Shown here: in pieces, positions 59,227-64,000 of the stretch
Position numbering within the stretch: position 1 is the first letter of the stretch
How the letters are laid out: each line of letters opens with the position of its first letter
NCBI GenBank assembly: GCA_030849075.1
Contig: JASAOO010003531.1
Span: forward strand, 1 to 64,000
Source of the DNA: Zelonia costaricensis
Taxonomy: Eukaryota; Euglenozoa; Kinetoplastea; Trypanosomatida; Trypanosomatidae
DNA: 64,000 nt
Reading direction: 5' to 3'
The notes under the pieces: generated by a model
What the model was told of the DNA's origin: nothing
Database searches by the model: none
Seen by the model: only the letters and a program-made list of their open reading frames with translations
Program-made: the position numbers and the translations under genes

Positions 59227-62200
59227 AACATGTATGGCCTCGCCGTGCGCATGTGAGACGCACAGCTTGCGACACGGGAGAGGGAGAGGGGAGGACGGGG
59301 CTGTGCGCTCACTTTCCGCGGTGCACTACGGCGGCGCAACCGGCCGCGCCCCCGCGCCGAGAACAGCCACACACACCACCGGCACGCCGCTGTCCCACCA
59401 ACCACCGGCAACGGCGCTGCGCCGAGAGGCAGGAGGGAGGGAGGAGGCCAGCAAGAGGAGTGCAGATACGAGGGAGCACGAGGAGGAATGGAAAACGAAA
59501 CAAAGCACAGGCAAAGACAACACCAACAGAGGGCTACGGTGTCTGGAAAAAAAAAAACGAGAAGGAAAAGGAATCGGGAGAGACGGGGCAGTGGAAAAGT
59601 GGGGGAAGAAAAAAGACTTCACGCAGCTGCGCTCAAGCAGGAACGGTTTTCTTCATTGTCGTCGCGAGTCTCACGAGAGGTATGGTCACTCGTGACAGTT
59701 AACTCTGCATCGGCTCAGCTACATCCAGCAGACGTGAAGTGAAAAGAACAGGTACGGTGGAAAGAAAGGAGCATGCAGACTAAGAGGAACAGGGAGGCAC
59801 ACGGTCGAAGAGGTTTGACGGTGCGATTGCGCTCTTCCCCGCCTTCCTCACGCGCTCTCGCCGACACTATGACGAAGCCCCCTCCGCAGACTTGCGACGC
59901 TGCCGCACGCGGCACAGACAACAAAACGCAGACACCTAGCCGCGACAGCGACGGGTCTGGGAGAGGCGGAGGCAAGCGGCGGCGGAGGGGCAGCGGGGAC
60001 CTCCTCAGTGCCTCGGCACACAAGAACCACAACAGCAAAAAAGAGGCGTCAAGGTGGGATCGGTCAGCGGACAAAAGAGCAGAAAAAAAAAAGCGGCAAG
60101 AAAGCACATCGAGAGGGAAGGGGACGCCTGCACGTGTCACGGGAGAGGAGGAGCGCAAATGCACACACAACAAGCGAGAGGGGAAAAAAAAAAAAATAGA
60201 CGGTGTGGAAGGAAGGAAGAGAGCGCGAGGAGGGGGAGGGGGGAGAGCGCGAGAACGAGGGCAAAGGGTGTCGCGTCTTCTTGCCAGCTGAGGGATCGAG
60301 GGCGCATACACAAGCAGATGCGGCAACAGTCAGCCTCGGCAGAAGACGGAGAACTCGAAAAAAAAAGGGAAACAAGGAGGAGGTGTGTTCGCCAAACACG
60401 CACACGTACACGAGCATAAATGAGAAAGAAGAGAGACAGTCGCAGAGGAAGCACACAAACACACTCAAACACACAGGCGGAGAAGAGAAGAACGCACACG
60501 TAGATGAAGGGAAAGGGGCAGAGCAATCGGCGAGGCCGCACGGTGTTGGCTGCCCCGACGCGCACGCGGTGCTCCTCTGCCCTTGCACGGCGCACATGAC
60601 CGTCTGTTGCAGAGAGGTCAACCTTGCACCGCACCTGCCACAGCACACCAGTGGTGCGGTGAAGACGCAGGGCGGTGAAAGGCGGCACGTACAAACCTTC
60701 CCACCGCGCGCAAACACAAAAGGAGAACGCGAAGCAACCCGACGCATTCGGCGTTGTCCGCCTCTCAGAGAAACTCCCAGCTACCGGGGCTATCCGTTGA
60801 CCACCCCGCCTGGCTGATACCGCCCCCCTCTTGCCGCTGCCAGCAACACAGATAGCACGCATGAACGCTCAAGAAGACAGAACGAAGAGATGTCTGGGCT
60901 CCATGTCACACACCACCACACCCGCACTCACTGCGTGGAGGTGGCGGCCCAAAGACGCGTACAGGTTTACAACATGTAAGATTCAAAAAGGAGATGGAGA
61001 CCAGCAACCAAAAAAAAGAAGACTCACGCACGGGAGAAGCACCTCACCACAGGTGGCGCCTGTGGCGGAGAGGATCGAGGAGGTCGCAGGGGAAGGGCCC
61101 TGGAGCGCGGCTGCAGAGTTTGCGCACTGAGGGTAGATTCACGCAAGAATGAACCCATCCTTCATGGAGGCTTCGGACTGGTTGAGAAACGCATGTTCCG
61201 TCGCTCCCGACATGGGCATCGATTCGCTTAACAATGAAGGAAAGGAGAGTAAAGAAAGCCTCAGGTGTTCGTGCGGCCGCAGCACACAGGAGAGGAGAAG
61301 GGGAATATCCCTTCGCCCTTCCTCGCGGCCTCCCCGCCGAATTACGTTTCGGGCTGCGCTTCTGACGTGGTGTGCTGGCGTGTTTGGTTCATGCGTTCCT
61401 CTGTTTGTGCCCGGCAGCGGCACAGGGAGGAGGTAGGGGGTGGGAGAAGGTACGGAAAGCGGAAGTAAGATGGAGAGGCGGGCAAGACAAAAAAAAAGGG
61501 CACAACCAGGCGCGACGCCTCGGCGGCGAATAGAGACACAAACCGTACGGCGAACACAACTCTCGCGCTGCTGGGCTCGCACGCGCCTCGCCGGCTGGCG
61601 AAGCGAGGACGCCGAAGCGGCACCACAACGCCTCAGTTCCGCCTACCAGTTCCTGCGCCCGCGCTTCCCGAATCCGCGCGCTGACTTTGGTGGCGGTTCT
61701 TCAATCGCGCACAGGTCGGCGAGTGGCGGGAACAGCGCGACGACGCAGCAGACGCGCTCCAGTACCAAACAAGAAAGAAAAAGGCGGGCAAGGCTGGAAG
61801 GGCGCAACGCGGGTACCGCGCGCTCCGGACGTATACAGGCGAGGGAGGGGTCGAGCAACACTGATAGTGCGGCGCGACCGTCCACGCGATGGAGCCGAGC
61901 ACGGCCATAGAAAAAAAAACAAGGAGAAGGGCGCTTGAGCCTCCTTCCATTGCGCGCAGGCGCCGCCACAACCCATCACAAAAGGAGAAGCCCCAGCTTC
62001 CCCCCATCGGCGATCCAGGTCACCGCAGCAAGTAGGAAACCAAAACACTGACGAGGCGTGCATGCACACGCTCGCGAGCCGGTCGTGGCACCATCCATTA
62101 CCGACAACGCGTATACGAAGAGAATCTGGTTCCGCGTGATGGCCGTGCCACCGGCGATGCAGCAAATCACGCGTACTGGCTACTTCTGCATACAGTCCTG

Positions 62201-62651
62201 CGCTGACGGCACTTGGCGAAAGTGCGGTGCGCGCCCGATGCTGCGAGGAAATCCACAAAATAGCGAGTCCGGCCCGCAGCTGTGTGGACGAGCGTCCATG
62301 GAAATCTCACACGCGACAAAACAGAACAAAAAACACGCCCGGCGACGATACGCACCCAAGCAAGAGGAGAATAGAAGGCGCAGGGACGTCTTGTTACCGC
62401 AGCACGTCATAGTGAAATCACAAACTTGTCTCAAGGCGCCTGCAACGACTGTGCCTTGTGCATAGCTCCGCCAACATGGTGGCCCGCGACGCCGCGAAAG
62501 AAGAGAGGAAGCTGAACCGGCGGCAGTGCAGCGACACCTGTGGGCGGAAACGCGGGCTGCTCTGCACGTGATAGCGTCACAGGCGACTCAACGAAAAAAC
62601 ACGCTCGCTGTGCCACTGCGATAAGAAGATAACCCACGACGAGACGTCGCT

Positions 62652-62654
<3 letters not shown>

Positions 62655-62682
<28 letters not shown>
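62655..62682. repeat. (CA)14 microsatellite
   Basis: Among the longest uninterrupted CA tracts in the window, with a second CA tract about 40 bp further right (near 62718-62738). TG on the minus strand, in the candidate start region. Confidence 0.85.
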
Positions 62683-64000
62683 CAACCAGCCTAGATGAAT
62701 GCACACACAGCAGGCCCTCGCACACACACACACACACGCAGACGGGTAAGGACGGGCAACAGCACACAAGGGGGAGGGGAGGAGGGAGAGGGGGAGGGGA
62801 TAACCAAAAAGAAGGAGTGAGAAGCATGTAAGGGAAAGCAAGAAACCAAAGAGACAAAAAACGGAAAGGAAGAGAGCAGGAAGCAAAACAAGAGATCAGT
62901 GATCAGAGGACGAGGGGAAGAAGGAGTTCGCAATCCGAAAAGGGCCTCCACCTACGTTGCCGCTCAACGGAGCTACCCCCCAGCAAAAACAAAAGCTAGA
63001 GAAAAGGAGAGAAGAAGGGAGCTGAGGAAGACAAAAAAGAAGGAGATGGATGAAGCAAGTGGAAAAGACGGAAACAAGAAGAACGGCGCAAAACTAGCAT
63101 CCTAGAGGGCACAGGAGGGGAAAGCGAAGGGCTGGAACACGGAGCGGACACAGAAAAATCACGAGCAGAAGAGAAAGACAAAGCGAAAACGAGGGGGTAG
63201 AATGACGGAACACTGAAAAACAAGGAGAAGAGGAGGCACAAAAAAGGAAAAAGAAAACACGCGCACAAAAACCCACGCGGCAAACGTGGAAACGGCGAGC
63301 TGTGTGGCGTGTCAACCTAGCGAGGCGAGACCTCAGCTGAGGTTTAGCGTGCGAGGGGTGGCAAGAGCAGGGAAGAAGGCAAGAGAGCGTGCCGTCTCGG
63401 CTCCGGCTTGGTCCCGCTTGGTTCCCTTCCTGAGCTGGCTGCGCGGGGCCCTTTGTGGAAGCGACATCGAGTTGTCACCCATGGAAAAGTCTGGGGCGGG
63501 AAGCGAACAAGGACGCCAGAGAGGCGAGCCGTCACGCCCGTGCTTCCACACACGCGGTGACACCGGCCCGGCACATGTGCAAGCGCACACACCACACAGT
63601 CGGCGCAACCGTGACAAGGGCAGAAGAAGCAATGAAGCAGAAGCGTACACGCCATGGGGTTTGAGGAAAAAAAGGGGGGCGAGGACGCGCTACTAGAGGC
63701 CCTCGCAGTGGGAGGAGACCGGAAGGCAATGCGAGGTGCAGAAATGCCGGAGGATGGGGAGGGCGGAGGCAAGAGCGGGGGCAGGGGCAAGTGCGGGGCG
63801 GTGACCACGGAAAAAAGAAGGAAGAGGAAAGTGGAGCCTTCAAAGCCAAAGAGGACGAGGCACACGTAGTCACAAATGGAGAAGACAAGAGGCACGGCAA
63901 TTCCCGAGCAGCATCGCGCGAAGAGAGCCGAGGGCAAAAGAGGGAAGAGGGGGAGGCCAAAGCCAAGCGTACACGGAGACGTGAAAAGAAAGAGCCAAAT

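Larger units (their letters stand above)
55230..64000. other. Gene-poor 8.8-kb region at the head of the leftward gene array; candidate transcription-start/strand-switch region
   Basis: No open frame on either strand looks coding: all longer ones are Arg/Ser/Pro/Cys/His low-complexity strings. The plus strand is purine-rich nearly throughout and becomes more A-rich from about 58 kb. A-runs (for example near 59549, 60186 and 60360) and many CA tracts on the plus strand (TG on the minus strand) occur at about 58750-58865, 59202-59226, 60395-60472 and 62655-62740. I found no tRNA-like, rRNA-like or telomeric repeat. The purine bias does not flip before 64000. Because every gene to the left is transcribed away from here, this could be a Pol II start region, but the orientation of genes beyond the window is unknown. 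Confidence 0.5.

Noticed and set aside
58731..59411. Minus-strand open frames rich in Cys/Val (CVCVCV...) in the right-hand region
   Set aside because: They result from translation of TG repeats and pyrimidine-rich DNA.
62640..64000. Possible subtelomeric or telomeric end
   Set aside because: No TTAGGG/CCCTAA arrays or subtelomeric repeats are seen; the DNA is only purine-rich with CA microsatellites.
1..64000. CRISPR arrays, insertion sequences, bacterial operons or phage genes
   Set aside because: None seen; gene structure and protein families are those of a kinetoplastid nuclear genome. I also noticed no retroelement (SIDER/ingi-like) ORF, though short degenerate SIDER elements in UTRs could escape reading by eye.

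Overview
The window comes from the nuclear genome of a trypanosomatid protozoan of the Leishmaniinae type (Leishmania/Leptomonas/Crithidia group). The evidence is: intron-less ORFs all on one strand, GC-rich third codon positions, long intergenic stretches whose sense (minus) strand is pyrimidine-rich, many CA/TG microsatellites, and kinetoplastid-specific proteins (a Z-DNA/RNA-binding editing factor, a head-only SAS-6-like protein, a Leishmania-type 553-residue cofactor-independent phosphoglycerate mutase). All supported genes lie on the minus strand and read from right to left, as expected for one polycistronic transcription unit resolved by spliced-leader trans-splicing and polyadenylation. 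From memory, the order DRC1, RBP7910, iPGAM, MTr1, Tb7980, RFC, POP, OSCP, beta-adaptin follows Trypanosoma brucei chromosome 10 (the Tb927.10.7880 to 8040 neighbourhood), so the block looks anciently syntenic.

Layout in transcription order, right to left. 55.15-64 kb: about 9 kb with no credible gene, a candidate transcription-start or strand-switch region. 52.9-55.1 kb: an ear-less AP beta-adaptin. 50.9-51.7 kb: ATP synthase OSCP. 47.7-49.8 kb: prolyl oligopeptidase. 45.4-46.2 kb: unknown membrane-associated protein. 40.7-44.7 kb: SPEF2/CPC1-like central-pair protein. 38.7-39.6 kb: mitochondrial carrier of the carnitine/ornithine type. 36.4-37.5 kb: clamp-loader subunit RFC3. 35.5-35.75 kb: very small basic protein. 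33.5-34.9 kb: ORC5-like AAA+ protein. 31.3-32.4 kb: TMEM184/OST-alpha family membrane protein. 29.5-30.0 kb: coiled-coil DRC12/CCDC153-like protein. 27.9-28.4 kb: cytochrome b5-fold MAPR protein. 25.4-26.6 kb: cap-1 2'-O-methyltransferase. 23.1-24.8 kb: iPGAM. 20.5-20.8 kb: one-TM small protein. 18.95-19.5 kb: SAS6L. 17.2-17.7 kb: RBP7910-like Z-domain protein. 15.0-16.2 kb: polytopic membrane protein. 12.6-13.7 kb: degenerate mitochondrial carrier. 6.9-9.3 kb: zinc-finger protein of unknown role. 2.0-3.9 kb: dynein regulatory complex DRC1. 1-573: the N-terminal part of a two-TM protein that runs off the window.

The genes do not form one pathway, as is normal for kinetoplastid polycistrons. 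Three themes recur: the axoneme/basal plate (DRC1, SAS6L, DRC12-like, SPEF2), the mitochondrion (two carriers, OSCP, RBP7910, probably some of the unknowns), and DNA replication (the ORC5-like and RFC3 genes are separated only by one tiny ORF). I saw no tRNA, rRNA, CRISPR, transposon or telomere repeat. Splice-acceptor calls below are pattern-based (pyrimidine tract, then first AG) and have no transcript support.
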